DNA from: Legionellales bacterium UBA2469
Lineage (GTDB): Bacteria; Pseudomonadota; Gammaproteobacteria; Legionellales; Legionellaceae
Length of the DNA stretch: 8,488 nt
Assembly (NCBI GenBank): GCA_002342175.1
Contig: DDPL01000086.1
Location: 5,839 to 14,326 of the forward strand
Reading direction: 5' to 3'
The stretch's first letter is position 1. The number at the start of each line of letters is the position of its first letter. The translations under genes and the position numbers were made by a program. This document shows positions 1 through 6,250 of this stretch, one piece after another. Under the pieces are notes generated by a model. The model was not told where the DNA came from. It searched no databases and worked only from the letters and a program-made list of their open reading frames with translations.

Positions 1-300
1 CATTGCTTTATGGAATCAGGTCTTAATAAAAAAAATGCCTTTGAAGCCGTGACACAACTTATGAGCGATGCATTAATTAATTTAATATCAACCCAAGAAA
101 CTAAGTATGCTTTAACTGGCCCCTTACAAAGAGGGGATCATGAAACAATCTTACAACATATTCAAAACATTCAGGATCCCGACATATTAGAACTTTATCA
201 GCTTCTTGGTCAAGCGACCCTAAAATTAACCTCGCATGAAAAAGATGTTCTCACCAAACTAAAAAACTTATTAAAATATAGGAAATCAATACATGATTGA
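1..300 (+). CDS. C-terminal part of a DUF2520 / Rossmann-like NAD(P)-binding protein (5' end outside window)
   Basis: The frame is open from the first base of the window (His-Cys-Phe precede the first Met at position 10), so the gene starts upstream and the Met at 10 is internal. The visible part is about 99 residues and helical. Its block ALTGPLQRGDHETILQHI, followed by a LYQLLGQATLKL helix, resembles the C-terminal helical domain called DUF2520. In that family this domain follows an N-terminal Rossmann fold related to ketopantoate reductase and pyrroline-5-carboxylate reductase; the substrate of the family is not established. The Rossmann part is not visible here. The stop codon overlaps the start of queF by 8 bp, so the two genes are probably cotranscribed and translationally coupled. 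The family call rests on the RGD-containing block and general resemblance only. Confidence 0.72.
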   Translation, partial: HCFMESGLNKKNAFEAVTQLMSDALINLISTQETKYALTGPLQRGDHETILQHIQNIQDPDILELYQLLGQATLKLTSHEKDVLTKLKNLLKYRKSIHD

Positions 301-1123
301 TGTAAACCAATCCGAATTAGGAAAAAAATCCCAATACATTGCCGAGTACAATCCCGATATTTTATTCCCAATATCTCGACAAATCAAAAGAGATGAGATT
401 GGTATACAGGCCAATCAAATTCCATTTTATGGATATGACTGTTGGAATCATTATGAAGTTTCCTGGTTAAATTCCAGAGGCAAACCACAAATCGCAATCG
501 CAGAAATCATTTATGATTGTCATTCTCCAAACATTATTGAATCTAAATCATTAAAACTTTACTTTAACTCCTTTAATAATACCAAGATTGAAAATCTTGA
601 AAAACTCACCACTATCATCAAAAAAGACTTGAGTACAAGAATTGGTGATGAGGTTCAAATAAAAATATTTAATCTTCAAGAAGCCCAAACTTATTATCAA
701 TGTAAAGTTCTCGAAGGTGATTGTTTGGATGATTTGGATATTTCAATGGAAACCTTTGATTTAAATCCTCAAATTTTAAAAACTGAATCAATGATAATCC
801 ACGAGATATTATACTCTAATCTTTTAAAATCCAATTGCTTGGTAACTTTTCAACCTGATTGGGGAAGTATTCAGATTGAATATCAAGGCCCTAAAATACA
901 TCGTGAATCGTTGTTACAATATATCCTTTCGTTTCGAAATCATAACGAATTTCATGAACAATGCATTGAAAGAATCTTCATCGATATTTTAAAATATTGC
1001 AAACCAATGAACTTGAGTGTTATGGGTCGATACACACGAAGAGGCGGATTGGATATCAACCCGTTTCGAACCACCGATCCGAGTCAAAATATCAAATTTA
1101 ATCAACGTCTTATTCGACAATAG
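293..1123 (+). CDS. queF: NADPH-dependent 7-cyano-7-deazaguanine reductase, long (YqcD-type) QueF
   Basis: This cytoplasmic enzyme reduces preQ0 (7-cyano-7-deazaguanine) to preQ1 with NADPH, a late free-base step of queuosine tRNA modification. At 276 residues it matches the long, tandem T-fold form (E. coli QueF is 282). The QueF signature ESKSLKLYFNSFN lies at residues 83-95. The catalytic cysteine is Cys182 in LLKSNCLVTFQPDWGS, with the partner Asp189. FHEQ (His221/Glu222) contributes substrate binding. The C-terminal YTRRGGLDINPFR block is also typical. Nothing essential is missing and the length is complete. The chosen ATG overlaps the stop of the upstream gene by 8 bp and has an AGGA-type ribosome binding site about nine bases upstream. 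The last 14 bp overlap antisense with the end of the permease gene. Confidence is high because motifs are recognisable along the whole length. Confidence 0.97.
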   Translation: MIDVNQSELGKKSQYIAEYNPDILFPISRQIKRDEIGIQANQIPFYGYDCWNHYEVSWLNSRGKPQIAIAEIIYDCHSPNIIESKSLKLYFNSFNNTKIENLEKLTTIIKKDLSTRIGDEVQIKIFNLQEAQTYYQCKVLEGDCLDDLDISMETFDLNPQILKTESMIIHEILYSNLLKSNCLVTFQPDWGSIQIEYQGPKIHRESLLQYILSFRNHNEFHEQCIERIFIDILKYCKPMNLSVMGRYTRRGGLDINPFRTTDPSQNIKFNQRLIRQ

Positions 1124-2654
1124 CTTGCTTAACTATTATGTTTGTTGGAGAGGTTAAAAAACGATTAGACATTATTAAAATAAACACACTAAACGGCAAT
1201 AACAATGTCAAATCCTCCGGAAAAGTTATGTACTGGCGTCCTCCAAAGGAGCCAACATATGAAAATCCTAAAAAGGTCCACATATAAGTTATAAACCAAA
1301 TCACAGGTCTTTCAAGACTTAATACACTTTTCTTTTGATAGGTTAATGTGATAAATAATCCAAACAATAATGCAATATTTAATTTGTATAAAACGTCAAA
1401 ACCACACCAATACAACATTAAATTACATATAAAAAAGGCAATATGCGCAATTAGAAAAGGATATTTTAATTTAAAAGGCCGAGGAAAATCTGGCATTTGT
1501 TTTCGCATACCCAATAAACAAATAGGCCCAACAGCATAGGATAAAATACTCGCCGAGGATAAAAATGCAACTAACTTTTGCCAGCCGGGAAAAGGCAAGA
1601 ATGATAATAAACCAACAATAAAATTTACATATAAAGAGACATAAGGAATTTGATATCGATTTTCTTTCATAAAAATCTTAGGCAAATGCTCATTTAAAGC
1701 CATACCATAAATAATCCGAGAAGTTGCAGCCGTATACACAAGCGTTGTCCCAAACGGTGAAAATGCAGCATCGATTAGTAATAATGTGGCAACAATACCC
1801 AAACCTAACAATAGTGCCAATCCTACAAGAGGACCGTCATCTCCTGGATAATGCAAATGCTGCCAACCGTCGATAATATATTCCTTGGGGATAGCCGTTA
1901 AAAAACTCCATTGCAACAAAAAATACAAGAGAAAACCAATAAAAATAGCACCAAGAATTGAAATTGGGAGATTTCGTTGGGGATTTTTAACTTCACCGGC
2001 CAACATCAATCCATTCTGAAAACCTGTAAAAGCAAAAGCAATTCCACCAGCTGATAAGGCCATAAAAATTTCTTTCCAATCCACCAAGTGCGATAAGTGA
2101 AAATTAACAGAGAATCTTGTTGGACTCATATACAATAACGATACAATAGCCGTTGTTGGTAGGATAAATTTGATAATGCTTGCAAAGGTATTATATTCAC
2201 TTAGTTTTTTAATACCGAAAGTATTTAGGATGACAACACCGAACATGATAAAAAAAGCAACAATATAACCCATCGGGGATAATGATAAAGCGGGTGTATC
2301 TTTTAGTACAAGGCTGGGAAAAAAATGACTAGAATACTGTAAAATTGCCTGTACTTCGATAGGCGTCATCACAACATATGAAAGCCATGCCGTCCATGCA
2401 AATAAGAAACCCACTTCCTTTCCATGCGTATATGTTGGATAATTTGACAGTCCTCCTGAAACAGGCATCATTGAGCCAAGTTCACATAAGGGGAGCGCAA
2501 TAAATATCATAAAAATGGCCGCAATAATCCAAGCCACAAGCGCATTAGTACCCGCAATTTGGGCACTGATGAAAGGACTAAATAACCAACCTGAGCCTAT
2601 CATCCCTCCGGCGGACATTATTAAAATATTTACAGTTGAAATATCTCTTTTCAA
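1110..2654 (-). CDS. APC-superfamily amino acid permease (possible aspartate/amino acid:proton symporter type)
   Basis: A 514-residue integral inner-membrane transporter with about twelve hydrophobic helices, the usual size for the amino acid-polyamine-organocation superfamily. The glycine-rich unwound TM1 motif GGMIGSGWLF is at residues 16-25, ELGSMMPVSGG at 58-68, and the loop after TM6 carries GFQNGLMLAGEVKNPQRNLP (211-230), the typical E-x-K-N-P-x-R-x-x-P signature. Substrate cannot be read from sequence; the general look recalls the YveA aspartate:proton symporter branch, which is a weak inference. The start is TTG: an AAGGAG ribosome binding site (2665-2660) sits five bases upstream, and the only upstream in-frame codons before a stop are ATT, GTT and GGA. 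It converges with queF (14-bp overlap) and diverges from the membrane protein at 2797. No terminator hairpin is apparent at its 3' end, which lies inside queF. Confidence 0.93.
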   Translation of the reverse strand: MKRDISTVNILIMSAGGMIGSGWLFSPFISAQIAGTNALVAWIIAAIFMIFIALPLCELGSMMPVSGGLSNYPTYTHGKEVGFLFAWTAWLSYVVMTPIEVQAILQYSSHFFPSLVLKDTPALSLSPMGYIVAFFIMFGVVILNTFGIKKLSEYNTFASIIKFILPTTAIVSLLYMSPTRFSVNFHLSHLVDWKEIFMALSAGGIAFAFTGFQNGLMLAGEVKNPQRNLPISILGAIFIGFLLYFLLQWSFLTAIPKEYIIDGWQHLHYPGDDGPLVGLALLLGLGIVATLLLIDAAFSPFGTTLVYTAATSRIIYGMALNEHLPKIFMKENRYQIPYVSLYVNFIVGLLSFLPFPGWQKLVAFLSSASILSYAVGPICLLGMRKQMPDFPRPFKLKYPFLIAHIAFFICNLMLYWCGFDVLYKLNIALLFGLFITLTYQKKSVLSLERPVIWFITYMWTFLGFSYVGSFGGRQYITFPEDLTLLLPFSVFILIMSNRFLTSPTNIIVKQAIVE

Positions 2655-2659
2655 AATAA

Positions 2660-2665
2660 CTCCTT
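2660..2665 (-). promoter_or_regulatory. Shine-Dalgarno AAGGAG that decides the TTG start of the APC permease
   Basis: On the minus strand AAGGAG is followed by five bases and then TTG AAA AGA. It is the best ribosome binding site in the region and sits at near-optimal spacing, which supports TTG at 2654 as the true start in preference to internal ATG codons. Confidence 0.8.
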
Positions 2666-2729
2666 ATCAAGTCCTTTTGCCTGATATTAGCATACTCAAA
2701 ATAAGAATGTTATATTAATCCAGATTTGA

Positions 2730-2744
2730 TTGTTTAATAAACAA
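2730..2744. promoter_or_regulatory. Perfect palindrome TTGTTTA-A-TAAACAA between divergent genes, candidate operator
   Basis: Seven-base arms with a single central A lie in the 142-bp gap between the permease start (2654, minus) and the membrane protein start (2797, plus). A possible plus-strand -35/-10 pair (TTGATT, 17 bases, TATGTA) overlaps it, and a weak minus-strand pair (TTAAAC, 17 bases, TATAAC) starts within it. In AT-rich DNA such palindromes arise by chance, so this is only a candidate binding site. Confidence 0.3.
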
Positions 2745-2796
2745 ATTTTATGTATTATTGTTAAACTAAAATATTTTACTTTCTCGTATCACCTGT

Positions 2797-3759
2797 ATGG
2801 ACATCTACGAAATTAATGAGATTATGCGCTCATTTCAAAATCTAAGCGCAGAAAACACCCAAGAGATCGAAGCCCAAAAACTAGACATCATACAAGCAAT
2901 TTATGACAGCATAATCGACACATTTAATCTGTATCCGCAACCTACTATTGATGTAAATCAGCATAAATGTTGTTCTTCTTTCAATTATTTTTTTTATAAT
3001 TCATTATTAATTACAAGCCTCTTTAAACATTCTTTGAGTAGTTTTTTATTTGGAATTACACTTTTAGAACTCATTCCTGGCATTTCGCACATGCAGTCAA
3101 TGTTGATTTCGATCATATACACCTTTCTGGATTCAATAATTTTTTATGCCATTGAGATTTCATATTTGAAAAAAGCACTTAATATTCAGGATGATTATGA
3201 TGCTATTTGCGAACTTATGGATACATACATTCTCCAGCTCAAATTAGTTAAAGCGATTAATCAAGAATTAGCTTCAGGAAATTCGACATTATTTAGCAAG
3301 GAAGAATATCATGCATATTTAGAATGTGTGGTATTACTAAACAATGATATCATTCAAAAATTTTCAAAAATTAATGAACATCAAGATTCAACACTCAAAT
3401 GCATCATTAAAAATTTAATCATCCTTATTGGTGCCATTTCTAAAATTGCAGGAAGCTACTTTATTGCAAAATCATTACTATTAACATTTGCAGCTTCATT
3501 GGTTGGCACGCCATTTGGAATTCTATTTATAGCAACCATTATTTTTGGTGGCGTGGGATTTTTTTATGCGCTTGGAGAACATAGTATTTCAAAGCTCATC
3601 AACCCAGAAATGGAGAGTTTTAATAAATTAAAACGAAATTATATTGGTTTTGAAAATGATAGGCCCAAACATGAAAATGCGAGCAGACGTATTCAGAATT
3701 TTTTTAATCGTATAGCTGATCCAAACATTCAAGATGTGCCGCTTTGCGTTGCTGTATGA
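2797..3759 (+). CDS. Uncharacterised multi-spanning membrane protein, effector-like, C-terminus CVAV
   Basis: I do not recognise this 320-residue protein. Residues 1-60 are polar and helical, with CC at 58-59. Two hydrophobic segments lie near 79-96 and 101-121. A soluble helical stretch (about 125-200) is rich in Glu, Lys and Asn. A second hydrophobic block (about 203-260, with GTPFGILFIATIIFGGVGFFYALG) could form two or three helices. A basic/polar tail of about 60 residues follows. There is no N-terminal signal peptide. The last four residues are Cys-Val-Ala-Val, formally a CaaX-type box. The layout of two hairpin-like membrane blocks and polar ends is seen in some secreted proteins of intracellular bacteria, but no family assignment is possible. 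The ATG lacks a recognisable Shine-Dalgarno; a stop at 2776-2778 limits the frame upstream, and Met10 is an alternative start. Its 3' end overlaps the TauE/SafE permease by 56 bp antisense. Confidence 0.75.
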   Translation: MDIYEINEIMRSFQNLSAENTQEIEAQKLDIIQAIYDSIIDTFNLYPQPTIDVNQHKCCSSFNYFFYNSLLITSLFKHSLSSFLFGITLLELIPGISHMQSMLISIIYTFLDSIIFYAIEISYLKKALNIQDDYDAICELMDTYILQLKLVKAINQELASGNSTLFSKEEYHAYLECVVLLNNDIIQKFSKINEHQDSTLKCIIKNLIILIGAISKIAGSYFIAKSLLLTFAASLVGTPFGILFIATIIFGGVGFFYALGEHSISKLINPEMESFNKLKRNYIGFENDRPKHENASRRIQNFFNRIADPNIQDVPLCVAV

Positions 3760-4603
3760 ATGCTTTTCCAATAGAAATTAGATTATAAAATAGGATAGTT
3801 ATCAATAAATTATGCAACCATGTCGTTGTAAACCATTTAAATATTGGCAGAATCGCCAAAACGCCTAAGCAGCCCCCTAAACTCACAAAAAATGTTCGCT
3901 TTAAAGGAATTTTTTTCTGTTTTAAGAAAACCAGGGTGGTTAAAGGTTGCTGCATGGCACCTGCTGTTGTCATAATTGGAAATGCAACCGCAGGGGAAAC
4001 ATTTAATAAAAATAAAACGCCTTGTACCATCGCAAATAAACCAATACCCACACTTGTTAAAGCGCCACATACTAACATAGCGAAAAAACCAATTAAAAGT
4101 TTCCATGATGTTAGCGCTGTTAAGTTTCCGCCAACCGGCATCAGATTCAGTTGTTTACTGATAATTAAGCAAATTATAAATGAAAAACATATCATCATTG
4201 AAAAGCGAATTGCTTGTTTACTTAACTTACTGACAACATGTCCGCCTAATATTCCGCCTATACATGTTCCTAGAACCAACACAATTAAAGTTGTCATATC
4301 AACATTTATCAGTTGCATAAAAAATATAGCTTCTAGAGCACCAGGGACAATCTGTGCGCCATTAACCATTGGGGGTAATTCTTCATCGGAAAAAGTATTT
4401 AAAAATTTTGCCAACGCAATATTAACTGCAAAACTTCCAACGCCAATACAATCTGCTACAAATGCTAGAAATCCACTTGCCATCAACTTAATTTTTTGCG
4501 GCGTGGATAATACGTTACAAGATTGCAGAGGATATTGTTGAAACATTACCCAAACACACCACCCAGTTAACACCAACATCAAGAAAATAATTACTGAAAC
4601 CAC
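3704..4603 (-). CDS. TauE/SafE-family membrane permease (sulfite exporter family)
   Basis: A 299-residue inner-membrane protein with roughly eight hydrophobic helices arranged as two related halves, the usual build and size of the TauE/SafE (formerly DUF81) family. Members move small organic or sulfur-containing anions such as sulfite, sulfoacetate or taurine-derived compounds; the substrate here is unknown. Family-like features are the early polar/glycine motif FVADCIGVGSFAVN (residues 48-61), the conserved PG in IVPGALEAIFF, and the second-half equivalents SVGIGLFAMVQG and FPIMTTAGAMQQP. The start is GTG: GGAAG sits six bases upstream and an extended -10 about 26 bases upstream. The nearby ATG at 4616 is in another frame. 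The gene converges on the unknown membrane protein with a 56-bp overlap and diverges from the small membrane protein at 4802. Family call is good, function open. Confidence 0.88.
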   Translation of the reverse strand: MVSVIIFLMLVLTGWCVWVMFQQYPLQSCNVLSTPQKIKLMASGFLAFVADCIGVGSFAVNIALAKFLNTFSDEELPPMVNGAQIVPGALEAIFFMQLINVDMTTLIVLVLGTCIGGILGGHVVSKLSKQAIRFSMMICFSFIICLIISKQLNLMPVGGNLTALTSWKLLIGFFAMLVCGALTSVGIGLFAMVQGVLFLLNVSPAVAFPIMTTAGAMQQPLTTLVFLKQKKIPLKRTFFVSLGGCLGVLAILPIFKWFTTTWLHNLLITILFYNLISIGKAFIQQRKAAHLECLDQLYD

Positions 4604-4628
4604 AATAAACTTCCATACAAAAAGAGAA

Positions 4629-4637
4629 ATTATAACA
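4629..4637 (-). promoter_or_regulatory. Extended -10 promoter (TGT-TATAAT) for the TauE/SafE gene
   Basis: On the minus strand TGTTATAAT is a perfect TGn-extended -10 box. Transcription would start near 4622, leaving a leader of about 20 bases that contains GGAAG before the GTG at 4603. No good -35 box stands at 17 bases, which extended -10 promoters tolerate. Confidence 0.55.
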
Positions 4638-4737
4638 TATTTTTTTCAATAAAATTGCAAATCCATCCCAATTCGCATGGTTAAAAAATAGATCAAAAGT
4701 TCTAATAGAATATTTATAGACTTTTTTATGAAAAAAA

Positions 4738-4757
4738 TATTGTATTATCATACAATA
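4738..4757. promoter_or_regulatory. Perfect inverted repeat TATTGTAT-tatc-ATACAATA, candidate operator
   Basis: Eight-base arms match perfectly around a four-base spacer, 45 bp upstream of the start of the small membrane protein gene at 4802. A possible -10 (TACAAT, 4751-4756) lies inside the right arm, so a protein bound here would cover the promoter. The size and symmetry suit a dimeric helix-turn-helix regulator. There is no T-tract, so it is not a terminator. A regulatory role is inferred. Confidence 0.42.
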
Positions 4758-4789
4758 ATGCTAACGTAAAAATGATTATTAATCGAAGT

Positions 4790-4794
4790 GGAGG
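4790..4794 (+). promoter_or_regulatory. Shine-Dalgarno GGAGG fixing the start of the frameshifted small gene
   Basis: GGAGG is followed by seven bases and ATG GCA AAA AAA. It is the strongest ribosome binding site in the intergenic region and argues that translation begins at 4802 and not at the internal ATG 4894. Confidence 0.75.
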
Positions 4795-4801
4795 TCGTAT
4801 T

Positions 4802-5196
4802 ATGGCAAAAAAAATCATAGTTTTTTTGAAAATAATTCGCAACAGCCTGCTATTATAGGTGCTATCAGGTTTATAGGACTATACGCTGGAATCATGTTGT
4901 TTGCGCCAACTATATTTCAAAACGCAGCGACAAGTAATGGTTGCGCATTCTCAGGTTTAATAGGTACATCTTGCTCGTTGTTTATCGGCTATTTAGTTCC
5001 ATTTGTGTTGATTGTACTTACAAGTACATTTCTTACCATGGGATTGTATTCAATATTTGCGCCTGAACCACCGACACAAAAAGTTTTAAAAGCAGGTAAA
5101 GAAATGCTGCGGAATATGTTTTCACAATTTAATACTGGCAGTCGTGCCACTGTCGATACCATTGAAGATGTTTCACATCGGAATGGATGTTGTTAA
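4802..5196 (+). CDS. Small two-helix membrane protein, frame broken near an A8 tract after the start (frameshift or slippage)
   Basis: A strong GGAGG (4790-4794) sits seven bases before ATG GCA AAA at 4802, yet that frame stops after 18 codons. The -1 frame is open from 4783 to the stop at 5196 and encodes two hydrophobic helices plus a polar tail, but its first ATG (4894) lies inside the first helix with poor ribosome binding. Adding one base in the A8 run (4807-4814) gives one 131-residue protein starting MAKKNHSFFENNSQQP and continuing IIGAIRFIGLYAGIMLF. Adding a T in the T7 run (4821-4827) would also restore the frame. TM1 lies at about residues 18-40 and TM2 at about 55-85, with cysteines near the loop between them. 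A tail of about 45 residues ends in Asn-Gly-Cys-Cys. I do not recognise the family. Possible causes are an assembly indel, pseudogenisation, phase variation, or transcriptional/ribosomal slippage. Confidence 0.68.
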
Positions 5197-5216
5197 AAAA
5201 TTCCATTGAAAGGAAA

Positions 5217-5243
5217 ACAGAAGCCTAAAAATTAGGCTTCTGT
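5217..5243 (-). terminator. Rho-independent terminator of ppiB, perhaps bidirectional
   Basis: A perfect 12-bp inverted repeat (ACAGAAGCCTAA / TTAGGCTTCTGT) with a three-base loop lies between the convergent stops of the small membrane protein gene (5196) and ppiB (5250). On the minus strand the stem runs directly into TTTTCCTTT, a usable U-rich tract, so it mainly serves ppiB. On the plus strand no T-run follows, so termination in that direction would be weaker. Confidence 0.85.
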
Positions 5244-5249
5244 GCGCGG

Positions 5250-5741
5250 TTATTCTTCAGTGACAGATAAAACCACTACGTTTTCAACTGGCACATCTTG
5301 ATGACCATGCTGAGAACCTGTCTTCACTTTTGCAATAGCATCAACAACATCCATTCCTTCTACAACTTCACCAAATACACAATAACCATAGCCCTGCATA
5401 TTTTCAGCTGAAAAATTTAAGAAATTATTATCAACCAGGTTAATAAAAAACTGTGCTGTGGCTGAGTGAGGATCGCTCGTACGAGCCATAGCAATCGTGC
5501 CTCTTTTATTGGTTTTTCCGCTCTTTGCTTCATTTTTAATTGGTTTTTGTGTTGGCTTCTGCATCATTTCTTGCGTAAAGCCACCACCTTGAATCATGAA
5601 ACCACTGATAACCCTATGAAAAATCGTGTCATCAAAAAAACCATTCTTTACATAAGACAAAAAATTTTCTGATGTTACAGGTGTATTTTCAGTATCTAAA
5701 TTAATCTTAATATCCCCTTTTGAGGTTTTCATGATAATCAT
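5250..5741 (-). CDS. ppiB: Cytoplasmic peptidyl-prolyl cis-trans isomerase B (cyclophilin)
   Basis: Catalyses cis-trans isomerisation of proline peptide bonds to assist protein folding. At 163 residues it is a single cyclophilin domain, nearly the same length as E. coli PpiB (164) and clearly alike throughout. Landmarks are [15 protein letters not shown] (41-55, with the catalytic Arg43), PIKNEA (67-72), RGTIAMAR (80-87), [15 protein letters not shown] (91-105), [19 protein letters not shown] (108-126) and HQDVPVENV near the end. There is no signal peptide, so the protein is cytoplasmic, unlike PpiA. The ATG at 5741 has AAAGG about ten bases upstream; an in-frame ATG at 5732 is possible but lies closer to the conserved fold. 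It has its own sigma-70-like promoter and terminator and is monocistronic. Confidence 0.97.
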   Translation of the reverse strand: MIIMKTSKGDIKINLDTENTPVTSENFLSYVKNGFFDDTIFHRVISGFMIQGGGFTQEMMQKPTQKPIKNEAKSGKTNKRGTIAMARTSDPHSATAQFFINLVDNNFLNFSAENMQGYGYCVFGEVVEGMDVVDAIAKVKTGSQHGHQDVPVENVVVLSVTEE

Positions 5742-5761
5742 TTGTTCATTACCTTTTTAAA

Positions 5762-5790
5762 ATTATAAAAATCGCATGATATCATAACAA
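5762..5790 (-). promoter_or_regulatory. Sigma-70-type promoter of ppiB
   Basis: On the minus strand TTGTTA (5790-5785) and a perfect TATAAT (5767-5762) are separated by exactly 17 bases. Transcription would start near 5755, giving a leader of about 14 bases that holds the AAAGG ribosome binding site. The spacer and the edge of the -35 box contain the palindrome ATGAT-ATCAT (5776-5785), a possible but unproven protein-binding site. Confidence 0.75.
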
Positions 5791-5799
5791 TTAAAATGA

Positions 5800-5934
5800 T
5801 GCGAAGTCGTGTATTGGTTCAATAGATATGAGACTAAGCGACCTCCAGATAATGTTGTTGATAATAACTCACAGGAGTTGACTATTTCAATGCTTGATGT
5901 GATGTGGTTTACTAAATCCGGACACCCCAGTTAA
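5800..5934 (+). other. Unassigned short open frame upstream of the IS3 remnant
   Basis: A 44-codon frame is open from after a stop at 5797-5799 to TAA at 5932-5934, with a possible GTG at 5809. It includes WFNRYETKRPPDNV and ELTISMLDVMWF. There is no ribosome binding site, and the 3' end runs into the presumed IS3 left end. It may be a remnant of a gene interrupted by the IS or chance coding. No family was recognised. Confidence 0.2.
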
Positions 5935-6240
5935 GCGATAATATAAAAAAAAACTGGAGTAAAAGATGTCTCAAAGAAAGAAAAATTCAAAAGAATTTAA
6001 AATCGATGCTATTAATTTAGTAAAAGAACAAGGTTATAGTTGTACTGAAGCAGCTAAAAGTCTCGATATTGCTAATGATTTACTAAATCGCTGGATACGA
6101 GAGTATGAAAAATTGGATAAAAATGAAGTTTTTCGAGTTAATGGCAAATTAACGCCTGAACAATTAGAAATCCGTCATTTAAGAGAAAAGAATCGCCGTT
6201 TAAAAATGGAGAAAGAAATACTAAAAAAGGCCAGTGCCTG
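5913..6240 (+). mobile_element. IS3-family insertion sequence remnant (left end and orfA)
   Basis: The element is recognised from an IS3-type OrfA with its slippery site. The sequence before orfA (TAAATCCGGACACCCCAG, beginning about 5913) resembles an IS3-type terminal inverted repeat; its exact outer edge is uncertain. No complementary right end is visible downstream, and no orfB can be read after about 6240. The right two thirds of the element are therefore missing or replaced, and no target duplication can be defined. Confidence 0.65.
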
Positions 6241-6250
6241 TGTGTCATAG
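5966..6250 (+). CDS. IS3-family transposase OrfA (orphan, orfB lost)
   Basis: A 94-residue DNA-binding subunit of an IS3-family transposase. The N-terminal helix-turn-helix (about residues 8-48: FKIDAINLVKEQGYSCTEAAKSLDI, then NRWIREYEK) is typical. A leucine-zipper-like region follows (about 60-90: LTPEQLEIRHLREKNRRLKMEKEILKKA). GGAG stands six bases before the ATG. The in-frame heptamer A-AAA-AAG at 6223-6229 is the classic -1 frameshift signal used to make the OrfAB fusion. Here the -1 frame stops at 6259-6261, so no fusion transposase can be made. The last residues (SACVS) depart from the usual KKA-x-AYFAKE ending, which puts the break near 6240. Alone, OrfA could at most bind related IS ends as an inhibitor; this is inference from other IS3 elements. 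Confidence 0.88.
   Translation: MSQRKKNSKEFKIDAINLVKEQGYSCTEAAKSLDIANDLLNRWIREYEKLDKNEVFRVNGKLTPEQLEIRHLREKNRRLKMEKEILKKASACVS
6223..6229 (+). promoter_or_regulatory. Slippery heptamer A-AAA-AAG, vestigial -1 frameshift site
   Basis: The heptamer is in the correct phase (CTA AAA AAG) near the end of orfA, as in intact IS3 elements where it joins orfA to orfB. It is vestigial because the -1 frame ends after ten codons. Confidence 0.8.

Noticed and set aside
1348..1539. Plus-strand open frame of 63 codons inside the APC permease
   Set aside because: Antisense to well-supported transmembrane coding sequence, with no ribosome binding site or recognisable motif.
3936..4541. Plus-strand open frame of 201 codons antisense to the TauE/SafE gene
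   Set aside because: The minus strand encodes a coherent multi-helix permease here; the plus frame is an opposite-strand shadow with no start signals and composition unlike a natural protein.
4515..4751. Minus-strand open frame of 78 codons over the TauE/SafE start
   Set aside because: It overlaps the permease N-terminus in another frame, begins in the candidate operator and has no ribosome binding site. The GTG at 4603 with GGAAG and an extended -10 explains the region better.
4894..4896. ATG 4894 as the true start of the small membrane protein
   Set aside because: It lies inside the first hydrophobic helix with poor ribosome binding, while the -1 frame upstream encodes a natural N-terminus that joins to the strong start at 4802.
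5217..5243. The 12-bp hairpin as a regulatory or mobile-element repeat
   Set aside because: Its position between convergent stops and the T-rich tract on the ppiB side fit an ordinary terminator.
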